Assembly (NCBI RefSeq): GCF_001522545.3
Contig: NC_031799.1
Coordinates: 37,473,236 to 37,537,235, forward strand
Direction: 5' to 3'
DNA from: Parus major
Taxonomy: Eukaryota; Chordata; Aves; Passeriformes; Paridae
Length of the DNA stretch: 64,000 nt
Shown: positions 13,701-31,539 of the stretch, one piece after another
How positions within the stretch are numbered: position 1 is the first letter of the stretch
How the letters are laid out: every line of letters starts with the position of its first letter
Program-made: the position numbers and the translations under genes
The notes under the pieces: model-generated
Databases searched by the model: none
What the model was told of the DNA's origin: nothing
The model's input: the letters and a program-made list of their open reading frames with translations, nothing else

Positions 13701-16700
13701 CCTGGTCTTTCTTGCAAGGCAAGCAATCCCTTGCATCATTTCCCAACTCCTGTGACTAGGTGAGACATTGAGATGCAAACGAAGTCGTCTCTGCCTTGTG
13801 AGCCAGCAGAGAAGCTGGAATGTGGTTTCTTATCTAGCACTTGGGTGAGGAAATGGTAATTCTGGTAGATCACAAGACCACTGAAAACAAAGAAGTCTTT
13901 CAGAAGGATTGTGTCACTGTTCCTCAGCCATCTCCCAGGTCTTCAGATCACTCACAGAACCCTATCTGGGTTCCCTTGAAGCAAATGTTTCTTCCTTTTC
14001 TATTCTAATAATGATGCAACTAATTTCATTATGAGTTATGCTCCAGCTAAAGCAGATTGGGAGAATCTGAAACAAAGTTTCTTGGAGCCTGCTTATGAAT
14101 GAATGTTGTTAATCCCAGATGGACATTATAAACCCTGAAGCCACCTCAGATCTGTGGTGAGGAATGCCTAGGGTGTGGGAGAAAGCTGGTTACTTTAATG
14201 GAACTGCAATGGAAGAAGAGAAACCACTTATGTTTATTTGGTAGCCTTTTTCCCAGGCATGTTCAATTCATGTTCACCAAATAATTTAGGTGAAAAATAT
14301 CTGCAGTTCCTGAAATTTTTCTGAGTGTGTCATTAATAATAAGTATTAAAGCAAGAGCATAGGGATATCCCTGGTGCATTTGTGTTCTTATGTCCGCCCA
14401 GCTTCCTGACGCAGTAACTCTGGTTGGAAATTTACTATGCTTTTTTTCCTGCAAGAAGTCTTTACCATAAGGTAGAAGAAAATCATGATTATTTTTTAGA
14501 TAAGAAAGTTGGCCTGTATTTTTAGTTTCATTTTCCTTAAGACAAATATGACTGGCGTTTGTTACACACAAATCAGACTCTGAGATGTAAAATCAGCACA
14601 GTGTTCTCTGCAATGTAACTGTGATTTCCTAAATTGGATCAATTTTTGGCTAAACAGAAGTACATATGAGACTTGAGGTTTTTAATTGTTTTATTTGTTT
14701 TTGGTTTTGTTTGCTGTTTTATTTTATTTTGTTTTTGTAGCATCTAATGGAAGGTGGTGAGAAAAAGCTTGGTATGAAATACAGTAATTTGCATCTTAGG
14801 CTATATAATACTAAACATATTGATTGAGACCATACTCCTGTAGAAACCTAATCTTAAGCCACAGTGTAGAGTGAAATGACAGAAACTAGATTGTAAACTA
14901 GAGGATTTTAATGTTTGTATAAACAAACATGTTCACATGCATAGCTTTTTAAGTAAGCTATTCAGTATTTTTATTTCAGGAACAAAAATCCTGAATTTAG
15001 TCGCAACAGTAATGCAAAAATCCATCCAACACTTTGACTAAATAAAATAAATATCCTACCTTTGCTGTTCATTTAAAATGGCATACAAACAAACCACTTG
15101 TTTTCACTTCAGTAAATATCATGGCTCATGAGTTGAGATTGCTGGTTTGGGGGAGTTGCTTGTGCACATGATCTTGTCACAGCTGAGTGTGACATAGCTT
15201 ATTCTGTGTACCAACATCCACTGCTCAGACGGTTTTCACATAGCACCAGCCTCCTGTAGCTTGGCAAGTCAATTGCTATTACAAAGGAGCTTAGCTTTTC
15301 TGATTGCTAAATTGTCTTCTGGCAGATGCAGATTGGTCCCTTCCTCTGTGTATTTTTACCAGGAGAACAAAGAACAGCCAGGTACGAAAGTACCAAAAGA
15401 GTTTTAAAAGTCCTGGGTTCAAATAAGTAGATTGGATCCAAAGGGAGATCTTTCTGCTGCACATACACGATGCAGCAACTCGTACAGTACCAAGCACACT
15501 TAGTAACTGCAGCAGCACATCACAAGTTGATGAGATCTGTCCCTGGAGATTCAATGTTGAATTGACTCCTTCAGCTCAAGGGCAACACACCGCTATGCAA
15601 GTTCCTGGCACTATTTAGAAATGTATGGGCTCTGTTATCTGGTAAATTGTAGGGCCTTGATAGCCACAGTGGAGTTGGCAAACTTTTAGCTGTTGCAATG
15701 GTGACATGACTAGTTATTAAAAGGTGTTGTTCCTACATCTTAGAAGAGTGGTATGCCTTTAGCAAAATACCTGGAGCTGTGTGTATGTAGAGTTCCTCAA
15801 AAGCTGTGTTGTTTGGGTTTTTTTTAACTATTTTGAAAGTTTTCCTCCAAGACTGAGAGATCTAAAGTAGTGGACAAGTGTCTTTCTTCCAAGTTTTTAT
15901 CTTTGGATTATTGCAGACAGAACACTGACTACTGTGATTAGCATGGCTAGCTAAGTCTCCTCTGGATTGGATGGCATCAACTGAACTCTTAAACAGAGGA
16001 ACTGAAGGAGCTCTTGATTTCACCCTTTCTCTCTGCTAACCTAGAAGAAGTGCATTGCTCAATCCCCACAGAGATGTTTTCAATACAGCAAAGGCTGCTA
16101 TGGCTGGTGAGACTGCAGCATACTGTCACGAGATTGTACAGTTTGATGGAAAATTATTTTTACCAGTATCTGCCCAGTTATTACCTGTAACTGCTGCCAC
16201 TGACCCTCTGTTCACTTCAGCAGACCATCACCACACTGGGCTTACAGTTTGGCTTGTGAACACATAGTGGTGCACAGGCAAGAGCAGCAGGGACAGTAAC
16301 AGAGGGATGCCTAGTAGCTGTGAACATGGTTTTTACCTTGCCTGATATAATGAAAAGCTGCTGCAACATGCCTGTCAGTGTTCATGTTGATGCATTATAA
16401 TAAAATTCTTAGAGAGGAAATGTGCATCCAGGAGTTAGAGGTGGTTCTAGTTCAGATTCCTATCACAGGTATCTAAATGGGCACTCTTGCGATCACCCAA
16501 TTCTGACCATGGCTGTTGCTGTGCTGATTTCCTTTGCATATGCTTACATTTCTGCACTTGGGCTCTCAAACATCCTTAGCAAAATATCTAGGGAATTGAT
16601 ATATCCACGTAACACTTATGACTCAGTACAAACCTAAATCAACATGCTGAAGGTGGAAGTATTCCTGTCTCCTTAAGGATTTCAACAAATTCTCCACTCA

Positions 16701-17879
16701 GATTTCCCTATGTACAGTTGTTAAATAAACTCATAGGGAGAATTCACATATCTTCATAGTAAAAATGGTATTTGACTCCTCTGTGTGTGTGTGCATCAAG
16801 AGTGTTAAGGAGAGAACAGCACAGTGATATCATATGTTATCTGACTACATGCTAACTTCCCCATAGAGACAGGACCTCATATCATCCAGAAAAGCATCAG
16901 TTTGTCTTGGTGCATCTCAGGGCACATTACAGAATAGCAGACATGTGACTTATGGTGCAAGACCTCCTGTAATTTAGACATCACCTCCTGTTATGCCAGC
17001 TAAATATCTTGTACTTTAAGAAAACAACTTTTTGTCCATAGTTCTTGATAATTTACTTGTAGCCTTTCAACACTCAGTCAATACTAGATACAATTGCATA
17101 AACAGAACTGAGAAATCCAATTGCACAAAAAATATCAGAAAAAAGCTGTTAAGTAAAATATTTTCAAATGCCACACATCTCAAAAAAACCCAAAATCCAA
17201 GATAAAAAAATTCCTTATTATGAGTTAATCAAACTAGATGATGTTATATCTAACTCTCCTGAGGTATTTAAAGGTGAATTGATTATGAAGGGAAAAGTTT
17301 CATGCTGGAAAGATACAAATGCATAGGGGAATTGCACAAGTACTTTAAAAAGACAAGACAACCCCTCCAACACATCTTTATGTATTTGGCTCTGTGAGGT
17401 GTCCTTAGGTCAAAGAGTGCTCCTCAGATTATCTGGGTAAAGAAACTCATATTGCTTGTTTTAGCAATACACTGTGTGTCTTAAGGCATGAAAAAACTGA
17501 GAAGTATGCATCATATGATTTCTTCCTTTTCACTGTTGTGTAACAGTCTGCAAACCCTGATTTTTACACTAAATATACACTCTCAAGTTTATAAGCTAAA
17601 GCCATTAGTAATACTGGCTCTACAAGGGTTTAAGGGTGAACCTCACACAACTTGTAGTTATTCTACTACTGTAGACAAGTTCCCTGTTAAAAATCAAAGT
17701 TTGTCCACTACTGCTTACGTGAAAACCAACTCCATGTGTAAACCTACTAGGATCTCATCTGTGTTGCAACTCTTGATGTCACAAACAGTGTTTTCCAGTA
17801 AGTATTACCGGATGCTATACACATAAACACTACCAACCACTGGTGTTAAAACACCTTCTACCAAGGTTGGGTCCAGAGG

Positions 17880-17945
17880 AAAAAATAAAAAAAGGAAAAC
17901 AAACAAAAAACCAAACCAAAAACAAAAACCAAACCAAGATTCCCG
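17880..17945. repeat. A-rich simple repeat, (CAAA)n-like
   Basis: Low-complexity A-rich sequence with AAAC and CCAAA units just before the GC-rich CTSL upstream region. Confidence 0.75.
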
Positions 17946-18150
17946 AAGAAAAAACAATAAAGCAGTTTTCAGACACTAAAACATGGGGGAATAAAAGGAC
18001 TTTCCTGGAAGTGTTTCTGGCAGCAGTGTCACCACCATGCTGCTGTGCACAGCGGGAGATGCTTCCTCACACCTGCGTGGTGCCAGCCTTATGGAAGCGG
18101 CCCTGCCGGCCGTGTTAACAAAAACCTCTGGCAGAGTCGCAAAGGCAGCA

Positions 18151-18246
18151 GCTGTCCCGGGCAGGAGGAGCGGGCTGTCCCGGGCAGGAGGAGCGGNGGC
18201 TGTCCCGGGCAGGAGGAGCGGGCTGTCCCGGGCAGGAGGAGCGGGC
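18151..18246. repeat. GC-rich minisatellite, 23-bp unit, four copies
   Basis: Four near-identical copies of a 23-bp unit beginning CTGTCCCGGGCAGGAGGAGC start at 18152, 18175, 18200 and 18223. The third starts 25 rather than 23 bases after the second because of an inserted N (18197) and an extra base, which suggests a consensus problem or a collapsed array. It lies about 0.6 kb upstream of the CTSL first exon. Confidence 0.9.
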
Positions 18247-18659
18247 TGGGGCTGCTGCGGGGCACGCTGGGCAGGAGACCACCGGGGCATCACAGGAGCC
18301 GCCACAACAACCTGACCCGAGCAGGATCCCTCACCGGGAGCACACGGACGGCGCTGGGGCTGCCAACACCCACCATTCCTGTCTCTTTGCCTCCAGACTT
18401 AGTTTACTCCTCATTCTGCCAGCTGCCCACTTTAAGTCCCTCCGAGTTAAATTCCACCAGGCTTAGCGTGCTGCCACTATCTCCGGCCTGACAGCGCTCG
18501 GAATAAATACTTGAACAAACACTGCCCAACCTAGCGGCTGCGGCGGTGCAGGGTGGCCCCGGGAAGGCCCCACGCCGCCGCCGGGCACTCCAGGCCCCGT
18601 CCCGGGGATGATGGGGGGCAGCCTCTGCAGACCCCGCCCGCCCCGGGCCCGGCGGGAGG

Positions 18660-18735
18660 CGCGGCCCGGCCCGGCCGCCAATGGGCGCGGCGCGGCGCGG
18701 CGGGGCGGGCACGGCCGCGGCCGGGATAAGAAGGA
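18660..18735 (+). promoter_or_regulatory. CTSL core promoter: CCAAT box and GC box
   Basis: A CCAAT box (GCCGCCAATGGG, about 18676) has the NF-Y form. An Sp1-type GC box (GGGGCGGG, about 18702) follows, about 40-60 bp before the probable start. A weak TATA-like GGATAAGAAG lies at about 18723. This layout is usual for a broadly expressed lysosomal gene. No CLEAR (TFEB) palindrome was seen in the core. Confidence 0.55.
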
Positions 18736-18744
18736 CTGCGGAGG

Positions 18745-18767
18745 GAGAGCGTCGTTGGGCAGAGGAG
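18745..18767 (+). other. CTSL: CTSL untranslated exon 1, approximate
   Basis: A donor at AGAGGAG|GTGAGG (18767/18768) would join to the acceptor TTGGCAG at 19087, giving a 5' UTR split by a 320-bp intron, as in mammalian CTSL. The transcription start is not visible and is placed only by its distance from the promoter boxes. A second possible donor (GCGCG|GTGAGC) lies at 18796/18797. Confidence 0.4.
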
Positions 18768-19097
18768 GTGAGGGGCAGGGGAGACCCTCAAGCGCGGTGA
18801 GCGTGGGCTGCGAGGAGGGGGCGCGTGGAGAGGGCCGGCCGCGGCCTTGTCCTGCGGTGGGGTGGTTCCTGCCGGGAAGCAGCCGCCATTCCAGCTGCTT
18901 TCTCGGGAGACTGCCGACTGCACATCCCGCGTCCCGGCCCTGCCGGCCGGGCTTGTTTACAGTCGCGGCCGAGGGCGGGGCGGGCAGCGCAGGGTGCTCG
19001 GCTCCGGCCGATCGTGGGGGAGGACGCGCCGGCGGCCTCGGGTCTGGCATCCCCCCTGCCTGACCGCTGTTCCTCCGTCCTTGGCAGATCCGCCAGC

Positions 19098-23391
<4,294 letters not shown>

Positions 23392-23670
23392 TTTGGAGAC
23401 TGAACATTTCAGTACAAGAGGGGATCTAAACTGAATGACCAAACCCATGTTCGCATGTGGTAGCCTTGTGTCTTTCAAAACTCAACTTGATTTTTAAAAC
23501 TTTTGAAGTATATTTTACATGTTGGTGACATGCCACTTGTTTAAATTAATGTAAATGTTGGTATGTAAACAGCTTGTAATATTGCTGGCTTTGGACTGCT
23601 TAATCCAATAGATTCTTTGTATTTTAGCTTTTTTTTTGAAATTGCAATGTGTCCAAAGGTTTACTTTTTA

Positions 23671-23676
23671 AATAAA
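23671..23676 (+). terminator. CTSL: CTSL polyadenylation signal AATAAA
   Basis: Canonical AATAAA 280 bp after the stop, followed by a T-rich stretch (TTTTTTTGTCTG at about 23720) that suits a downstream element. The 3' UTR is about 23392-23695. Confidence 0.8.
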
Positions 23677-24427
23677 TACTTAAATTCTACTATATACAGA
23701 TGACTTGGTATTTTGGTCTTTTTTTTGTCTGCTTGGGACTTCTGTCAAATAGGCATTTCAAATCAAACTCTTAGGTGGAGTCTATATGTGTGCACCTCTC
23801 TCCACATCGGTCACTAAAATGTAGCCTTATCTGGGAATGGCTAATAGCTGTTTTAAAAAGGAGTATAGCATTTATTATACAGATTATTTAAAATGGAAGT
23901 GGAGAAGTGTCTCTGGTTCTTTGTGTCTCGTATCAAAGATCTTCAGTTTTGTCATCTTCTGTATGCAGCATCTGATCTTCACTTAGTTTTTAATTCTGTT
24001 AGTGTTTTCTTAATGGTACCTCAAAATACCACACTTGTGTAGTTTGTGCAGTTGTGTCCTCTTGAGCATTATAGTAGAAACACACCCAAAGCACACCTGG
24101 ACTGTTCAGATGGCTTGTTTCTGGAGGTATGTAGGGCACTAGATACTGTCTTCCCCCTGTACCAGCTTCAGCTGGAGAAGGAAGGGGGAAAATGGAGAAA
24201 CTATTTCTCTATGGAAAGTGATATTGGGCTGCTTTGTTACCTATGTACTTTCTGTCTGGCTTAACTGTGGTGGTTTACACAGTGCCCTATTCTCTGCAGG
24301 TATCACTTCTGCTGAAACATGAGTATTAGCTTTCTACTGTTCAGATGTATTTTGGGTACCAGTACTTCCTGCAGAGGATGGTAAATACCAAAATCAGCAG
24401 GGGGAAAGGGCATGGCTTTTGGGTGTT

Positions 24428-24467
24428 GACATCAACTCTTGATCTTGGACATCAACTCTTGCTCTTG
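24428..24467. repeat. 20-bp tandem pair
   Basis: Two adjacent copies of a 20-bp unit starting GACATCAACTCTTG and differing by one base (GATCTTG against GCTCTTG). Confidence 0.8.
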
Positions 24468-27400
24468 GGCTGTAGGTGAAGGAGGTGTTGTTCTGAAGCA
24501 TATGAGCAAAAGTTTTGAGTTTATGAACCCATAGGTTTTTGTGCATAATGTCTTTTCAGAAGCTGATAGCCATGCACACAAAGGAACACTTAGATTGAGC
24601 TTGTGGACGATTAATTTTCTTATTGTTAATAATGTAAGTCTTTAGTTTGCATTTAATGAACTCTTTAAGGAGAAAAACAAGGTGAGTTATCCATAATAAT
24701 AATAATTGTGAGTTCATGTGCTGCTTGTACATGAATTCTTTCAACCTGAATTTCCTGACAAGTTTGGTTTGTTATTTTTTTTTTAAGGAAGAGTCTCACT
24801 CAGCCCAGTGGCTATGTAACAAGCCACAGAGCAGAAATACTGGTTAGAATTTAGCTATTACGTTGACTTGCTAAGCTAGTTATGGAGAGCATCCACACTG
24901 CCTGGGGAAGCTGTAGCCTAAATATGCAGCTCACCTGGTGGTCCTCTGAAGGCTGATATTCAGAAGGAAATGGCAATGGTCTGTACATTTAAAATGAGAG
25001 TCAGGAGCAAAGTGCTGCCAGAGACTATAAGCTCCTTATGCAGATGATGATTTTTCATTCTTGCTGCTGGAACTGGGAACAGATTGACACCTGCCTCTCT
25101 TAACACTTTTTAATCCTAGAAGCCGATGTTACTGTGAGCCTGGTAATGCTTCATGCTTTGGGTTTTCTTTATTGGCTAAAACAGGAGCGAGACCATTACA
25201 AAACCTGCTAAAAAAATGGGCAACAGGGAAAGGTTTGGTTGCAAAACCCAGGGTTAAAAAAAGTTTACTGGAAAAAAAAAAGTATTTTTTACAAGTAGAT
25301 GGGAAATGAAAAGGAAACAGCATTCCAAAGCATCTGCACGTGAATGGGCATGTAGCTTGCAAAGCCTTTGACTTTTTTAGAAAAAATGTGATAATGTAGC
25401 TATTTGTGTGGATTAAAACTTGCTGACTGTTCTGGCTGAACATCCTCAGAGTGGAATAATAAAGAAAGGCACAGGGTAAGTCAGGTCATGTAGATAACAT
25501 TTACACGTATTATTTACACAATATGTTACTGAAGTAATAGCTTCACCCAAAATTGCCTTACATGACACTATAAAGACTAAATTTTTTTTGTAACTTGCAG
25601 TTTGTGTAATTTTTTTCTTAGGAATATAAAGAACACATTTCAAGAGCAATGCTTAATCTGGTTTTGTGATTCCACTGCACTGGTCCTGTCTTCTGTAAAA
25701 TGGTTTTATTTACTTCAGAAATACTATAGTAAAGTAGCAAATGATTCAGTAGTGGTATATGTTCTGGTGGGAAAGTGTTGTCTCTGTTCAAAGTTGTTCC
25801 TTTATGAAGATACACAGCAAATGGATGTTATGTGTGGTCATGGATAGCTGCAGATCTGTTCCCAGAAAGCTATGGTAGTTAAAGATCTTGATTACTGTTC
25901 CAGTGATTTCTGTCCAAAGCTTCTGTTGGTTATATTCCTACTAACTGCTAACTGAAGCTGCATTTATTAAAAGATGTGTTACTTTAAAATATACTAGTGC
26001 ACATGTATTATCAGTAAAAAATCCTACCCTATCCTGGTTCAGGCCCTGTTAAAATTGCAGCTGTTACTGATGGGCTCTTACACATAGCTGAATGCATGAG
26101 CTGGGTATTATATTGCGTGCTAGATGGCAGTTCTGTACCATGATAAACCTTAACAGTCCTTGCTTGCTAGTATCTTAATTGTGAAAATGCTTTTTTAATT
26201 GGAATTTGGGAAAAGTTTTGCATTTGGTTTTTGTGTGCAGCTGCTTCTAAGACTGTTCTTGTACTAAAGGTCTCTTAGCAGTTTCTCTGCTCTGCTTATT
26301 GAATGTATTTATCACTCACTGGGTCTGAGTTTTTAAAGACATGTATTCTTGAGGCAAGGAAAGTAATGAAATTAAATTATTTCACTTATATGTGAAGTTC
26401 TTTAGAGTCTGGTGAGAAATGAATTTAACTGTCATGTATGAAACTATTTTCCCTTAAGAGCACTCAATTTGTGATACTATCTGTTTCTGCTGAGTGGAAT
26501 GGAATTTTGGTGGGGTTTTATATAATGTGAGTAGTCTTTTTGTCTTTGCTAATGTTAAATTAATTTCCAAAAATCAACAGTGAAACAAATAATTTTATTA
26601 TTCTGCTACACAAGCCATGCACTGAAGTAATTTTCAAAACACTTGGAAGAACTATGGTAACTAAATATTTGTCATTTCATGGTGTGAAAAACTTACAGGA
26701 AAGGCAAACATGATGAATTGTAGCAGTGAAGGTTTCTATAATGAAAGATTAACTGTTGGTCTGCATAACAGCACTCAGAAAACGTTGTTCTGAGACAACT
26801 GAACGAAAATGGGAATATCCACTTCAAAAATACCCAAAAATGAGCTGCTGAATATCAGTCACACAGCATTTGCTCTTTAATCTCCTTGATAAAAAACCAA
26901 ATCCATCATATATTTCTTAAGTTTAATGCCAGCCAATAATTTTTTACGCATTAGAAATTGACAGCAATTTCTGGCTATTAAGCAAGGAATTGAATTAAGC
27001 ATATCCTGAAGGCTATCATAATGTAACCTGATGGTTCTGCTTTCTAGCTGTCTTTGGACTTTACCAAGATGTATGACAGATTGAGCACCAATTTTTATTT
27101 CTTGTCCATCCAATACTCTTCAGTCTTTTTGCTGGGAGGTCATAGCATAAAATGCTGACTCAACTAATGCACTGTTTCAAATAAATAATTGTTTAAATCA
27201 GTAATGGGGATGTTATTATCTTATTTGTTAATCACAGTCTTATTGAATCACGAGTGGAATTTTGGGTAAGTGCAGGGTCTCCTAAAGCATTTGAAAGAAA
27301 GGCTAAAATCATAAACAAAATTTCATTCACAATTCACAAAACTGAACTTGGGCAATACTCAATACGGCTCTTCTGAAAGCAGACAGGGAGCCCAATCAGG

Positions 27401-30400
27401 GGCTTCGTTTGGGGGTGCAGGAGGGTTGGCCACAGGGTGGAGACCTGATCCATGGATCAATGAGTTTTAGGCAGATCAGGAGTCTCAAGAATATTGGAAG
27501 ATGCCACCTGCATTTGTGTTCACAAGTGAACTTGACTGTTCTGGGTTTTTTTTTTCAAGCTCGGTTGCACAAAGATATATTGTCCACTGATGTTAAAATG
27601 ATTTCTGCAACACTTTTTGTTTCCATCCTGTTTTCTGCTGAAGAGATACTGCCAACCTTTGTGCGAAAAATGAGCAAAGAAACCATGACAATGGCCATTT
27701 GTAAAATACTGGATTCTTTTTAACAATGCTTCTTCCTTTTTGTTCACTGACAGTTCTACCCACCTCTAGGAGATCCAAAACCTACTTCTGAGTGAAACCT
27801 GATAGATTTTTGCAATAAGGTGATGCTGGAAAACACATTGTAGAAGTAACACTGTGTGTTGTCAGGTGTGGTGCTGCAGTGCTGATACCTGGTACCCTCC
27901 ACAGTCCTGGTTTGGGAAGAAGTGGTCAAAGATGGAGCAGGGTCAGAGAGTGAGCTATTCCTCTCCCCACCACCTTCAGAAGGCTGTTCTGGTTGGAGGG
28001 TGGCTTTGTGAGTTCCTCTAGGGAAAGATTGTTGATGGTCTGAGAGCTCAGCAAGGAAGAGATGATTCTCCAGCCTTGTTTTTTGGCTGTACATTGTGTG
28101 TTCTCCCGGGGCGAGAATGGTTTAGGTGTGCTCCCCTGCGGTGCCACTGAGGGCCCTCTGAAGCTATAACAGCTATTACTTCCTGCCTCTAGTAGGAAAA
28201 ACTGCAGTCTCAGGAGCTGCCATGGAAATAGTCTAAGTTTTATTGAGTAAGATATTTTTTTAATTACTAGTGAAAGCTTCCTGCACAGCATGCATGCCCT
28301 AACATAGATCTTTCTAAAATGAGTGCTGGGCTACTAGACAGTCAAACTGGTTTAGGGCGTCTGAGAAGTTGATGCTGAAATAGGATGTTGAGAAGGCCTT
28401 GAGGATGTATCGTGTCTTGAAACACGCTAGATTTTGCTTAAAACTGAAGGTCAAATGGTTTCAGAGCTGCTAAGTCAGGTGTTTTTTCCCCACAAAGGAA
28501 GTATACTTCTAAGCACACCTCTGTAATATATCAGTTTATGCTACAAGGCAGAAAAACACGCCTAGATAAGGCTGCCCACAGAACTTTAAACCAGTTCATT
28601 GCTGTGTTTGCAGGCATCCATTTTTGCTAGATATAAGGGGAAAAAAAAAAAACACCACACCAAAAAAACCATCACACCATGGCACAATCCTTTACCATAA
28701 TAGTACAGCAATGCCAGAATTGTGAACTCAAGTTCTTCTCAATAGTTAACATTCCTTCTGCTCAGCACATTTAGCAGTATTGCTTTTCTCATTCAAGCAT
28801 GAAGCATAAACGGACAGCAGGGTTGTTTTGGAACAGGAAATATATACTGGAAACTTCAGCTGTATTGTAAAATTGCACTGGCTTTAGGAGATTTATAGTA
28901 ATACTCTCTTGTAGTTAAAAGAGATGTCTCTCTCTGTTTATAAAGAAATTCCAATGCCTTGTGCAAAGGTTAAGAATAAATCCTGCTGCCTTTTTTTTTG
29001 CTATCCGTTGCTGGCTAGTCACGGGGAGAATGGGAGAGGACCTGTGTTTTCTGATCCAGTGCTGTTATGAGCATTTCTGTCACATTACTCTCACAATGTA
29101 ATGGAGCATTTCAGAAGCAAACCTTGTGTACAGAGGATGTGATGGATGCCCATCAGCAATACTTTTGAAGTGGTATTTCTGTAGCAGTATTTCCAGACAT
29201 TTCAATGAACTTTATAGCCCCTTTTTGTCAGTAATTCTGCAAACCAAGAGCAAAAGAAACTTCCTCCACACTGCATTTCTAATCTAAACTGACACAGAGC
29301 TGAAAACTGGGAGAGGAAGGAGGCCAAAAGTAGTGAGGCCACCTGCCAGAGGGTAAGCAAGAGATTAGCAGCTGTGGGTGTGCATTTGCAAGAAGGCTTC
29401 CCCTTTGGCTTTGTTTTCTACCACTATATCTTCAAGAGAGCCAAAAGTAAACATCCTCATTCATGTTCTTCTACTGAGTTTAAATTTCAGATCTGATCTG
29501 TATGGCCCTTTACACTTACTCTCCCTGCTTTGGTTTGAGCAGTTTCCTTTTTCTGTGCCGGAATAATAAATCATGCTGTGTTGTTAAAAGAGGGAGAAAA
29601 TTGTCCACGCAGGAACAAAACAGGAAATCTGGTGATCGAAAGGGCAAAAGACAGCTGGTGTGTCACCCGGTACGGTGTGTCAGAGCTGTGCTCTCAGAGC
29701 TCATGGTGACAAGGCTGGTGCTGCGGTGGCTGGGCGTGGAGAGGAGCTGACCTCTTTATTTCCCCGGCATGTGCCGACGGTGCATTGGAGCGCCTGCTGA
29801 ATTGATGAGACATCGTGAACAGTCATGCCTGGGCTGGGATTAGGCTGGCCATGTTCATTCAGCCTGAGCACTGCTGACCCAGTAATTGAGCAGGAGCATT
29901 ATCTCTTTCAGAGGTGTCCCTTCAAAAGTGATAAAATATTCACTGGGTGATCTGCTCAGCAGCTGACAACAATTCTTAGGCCAAACTCTTGTTTATCAGC
30001 GTGGGAGCACATAGCTGTTTCGGCCAACACCCTCAGCAAGCTGGCTCACCAAACTGCCTTCACCGAGTGCAGTGGTCAGAACTACAAAAGCTGCTACCAG
30101 AAAACAGGTTGCTTGGCTCCTGATGAGCAGTGTCTTGCCAAACCATGATGCAAATCATTGCATCGGATGAAAGCAGCCTCCTCCGGGCAGATTGCAGTGG
30201 AAAATCCTATGTCTGTGAAGTATTAAAATAAGTTTACTTGAATCAGATCACATGCTTAGTTTGAGGTTTTTGTTTTTATGTTTTTCTGAAACCACAGCTG
30301 TATTTGCAGAAAGCTAGGAACAAAAACCAAAGGTGTTTCTGGTAGCAATACTTGGGGTTTATGAACACTGTCCCTGATGGCATGAAGCCTGAATGGTAGG

Positions 30401-31274
30401 GAATGTCTCATCAAAATTTCAGATGTTCTGTTCCTCTACGGAACTGTGCGCAGATCGCAATGTTCATTCACTCTCTGTTATTCCCACTTTTGTGTCCTGG
30501 ATGTCTCTGGAAAACAGATACTTTTACTTTTGCTGTCTCACAGAAGTTAATGGCCTTATCATCTTTCATTTTATTAAACCTCCTCTTCCACAGGCACCAA
30601 CCCCCCTTTTCTCACAGTAAGTCTGTGTGGTATAATCCATATAAGCTAAAAGCTCTTTCCTGTTCTCTGTCTCTAATTAGCTGGCACTTTATAAATGAAG
30701 AAAACTTTTGCTTGACTTTTCCAGAAATATGAGTTGGCTTTATTAAAAAAACCAGCAAAACTCCCTGTGTGTATGTTTCATTGAAAACAGAATGAAGTAT
30801 TTTGATACAAATGCTCAGAAACACATTTGATCCTACATTTCAGAGAGCATCTGCATTTCAGCTGCCTGGCTTTCTCAGGGATGAGTGAGGTCCTCCCGCA
30901 GTGTCCAGGATCAGCTCCTCAGAGTGCTGGGCTGGCAGGGCAGCAGCACAGGCAGCCAGGGTGACACGGGACTGGTGGGAAGCCTGCCAGCCCCAACCTG
31001 TTCTCTGATCCCCCATCTTGTGATTGCAGTCACAAGGCCACCTCTCTGCGCCTGGCTGCTCAGACTAACTCAGTTTCCAGTCAAAGTAATTTGTGAACAA
31101 CTGCTCATTTATTAGAGACTGGTGGGGTTGCTGTATTTTCTTGTGTTATTGGACACCACTAGGTTTAGGTAGTTTGCCTTTATTTTACTTCTGAAATAGT
31201 GCAAATGTTCCAAATAATTGTAAAGAAGAATTATGTTTGGCAACAAGTTTGACAACCAGTGCTTTAACAGTCAC

Positions 31275-31405
31275 GTATATATATATATGTGTATACACAT
31301 ACCTGGTACAGTACAAATAGTATAGCTTCTGCATCTTCCTCCAAAAGTAATAAGAAGTCAAATTTATTAATATATAACTTATACATAAATATATATATAT
31401 GTATA

Positions 31406-31437
<32 letters not shown>

Positions 31438-31450
31438 AAAATATATATCA
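31275..31450. repeat. (AT)n microsatellites, two blocks
   Basis: AT/TATG dinucleotide tracts at about 31275-31300 and 31385-31450, separated by ordinary sequence. They are probably length-variable. Confidence 0.9.
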
Positions 31451-31506
31451 GTGATTAATTGATATATAATTTATGCCAGGAAACTATTGAATACTGATAA
31501 AAAGGC

Positions 31507-31539
31507 ACATGTGTGAACTAGTGTTTAGTTCACATATGT
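31507..31539. repeat. Inverted repeat, 14-bp stem, 5-nt loop
   Basis: The left arm ACATGTGTGAACTA pairs with the right arm TAGTTCACATATGT (13 of 14 positions) around a GTGTT loop. No element was recognised around it. Confidence 0.7.

Larger units (their letters stand above)
5510..18030. other. Non-coding stretch upstream of CTSL
   Basis: About 12.5 kb with no recognisable gene. It holds simple repeats (listed separately), a 33-bp tandem duplication near 9.2 kb and ordinary AT-rich sequence. Open frames are short and lack supporting splice sites or family resemblance. Confidence 0.6.

Noticed and set aside
26877..27113. 78-codon - strand frame with mixed composition
   Set aside because: No splice sites, no neighbouring exons and no family I recognise; AT-rich chance frame is the simplest reading.
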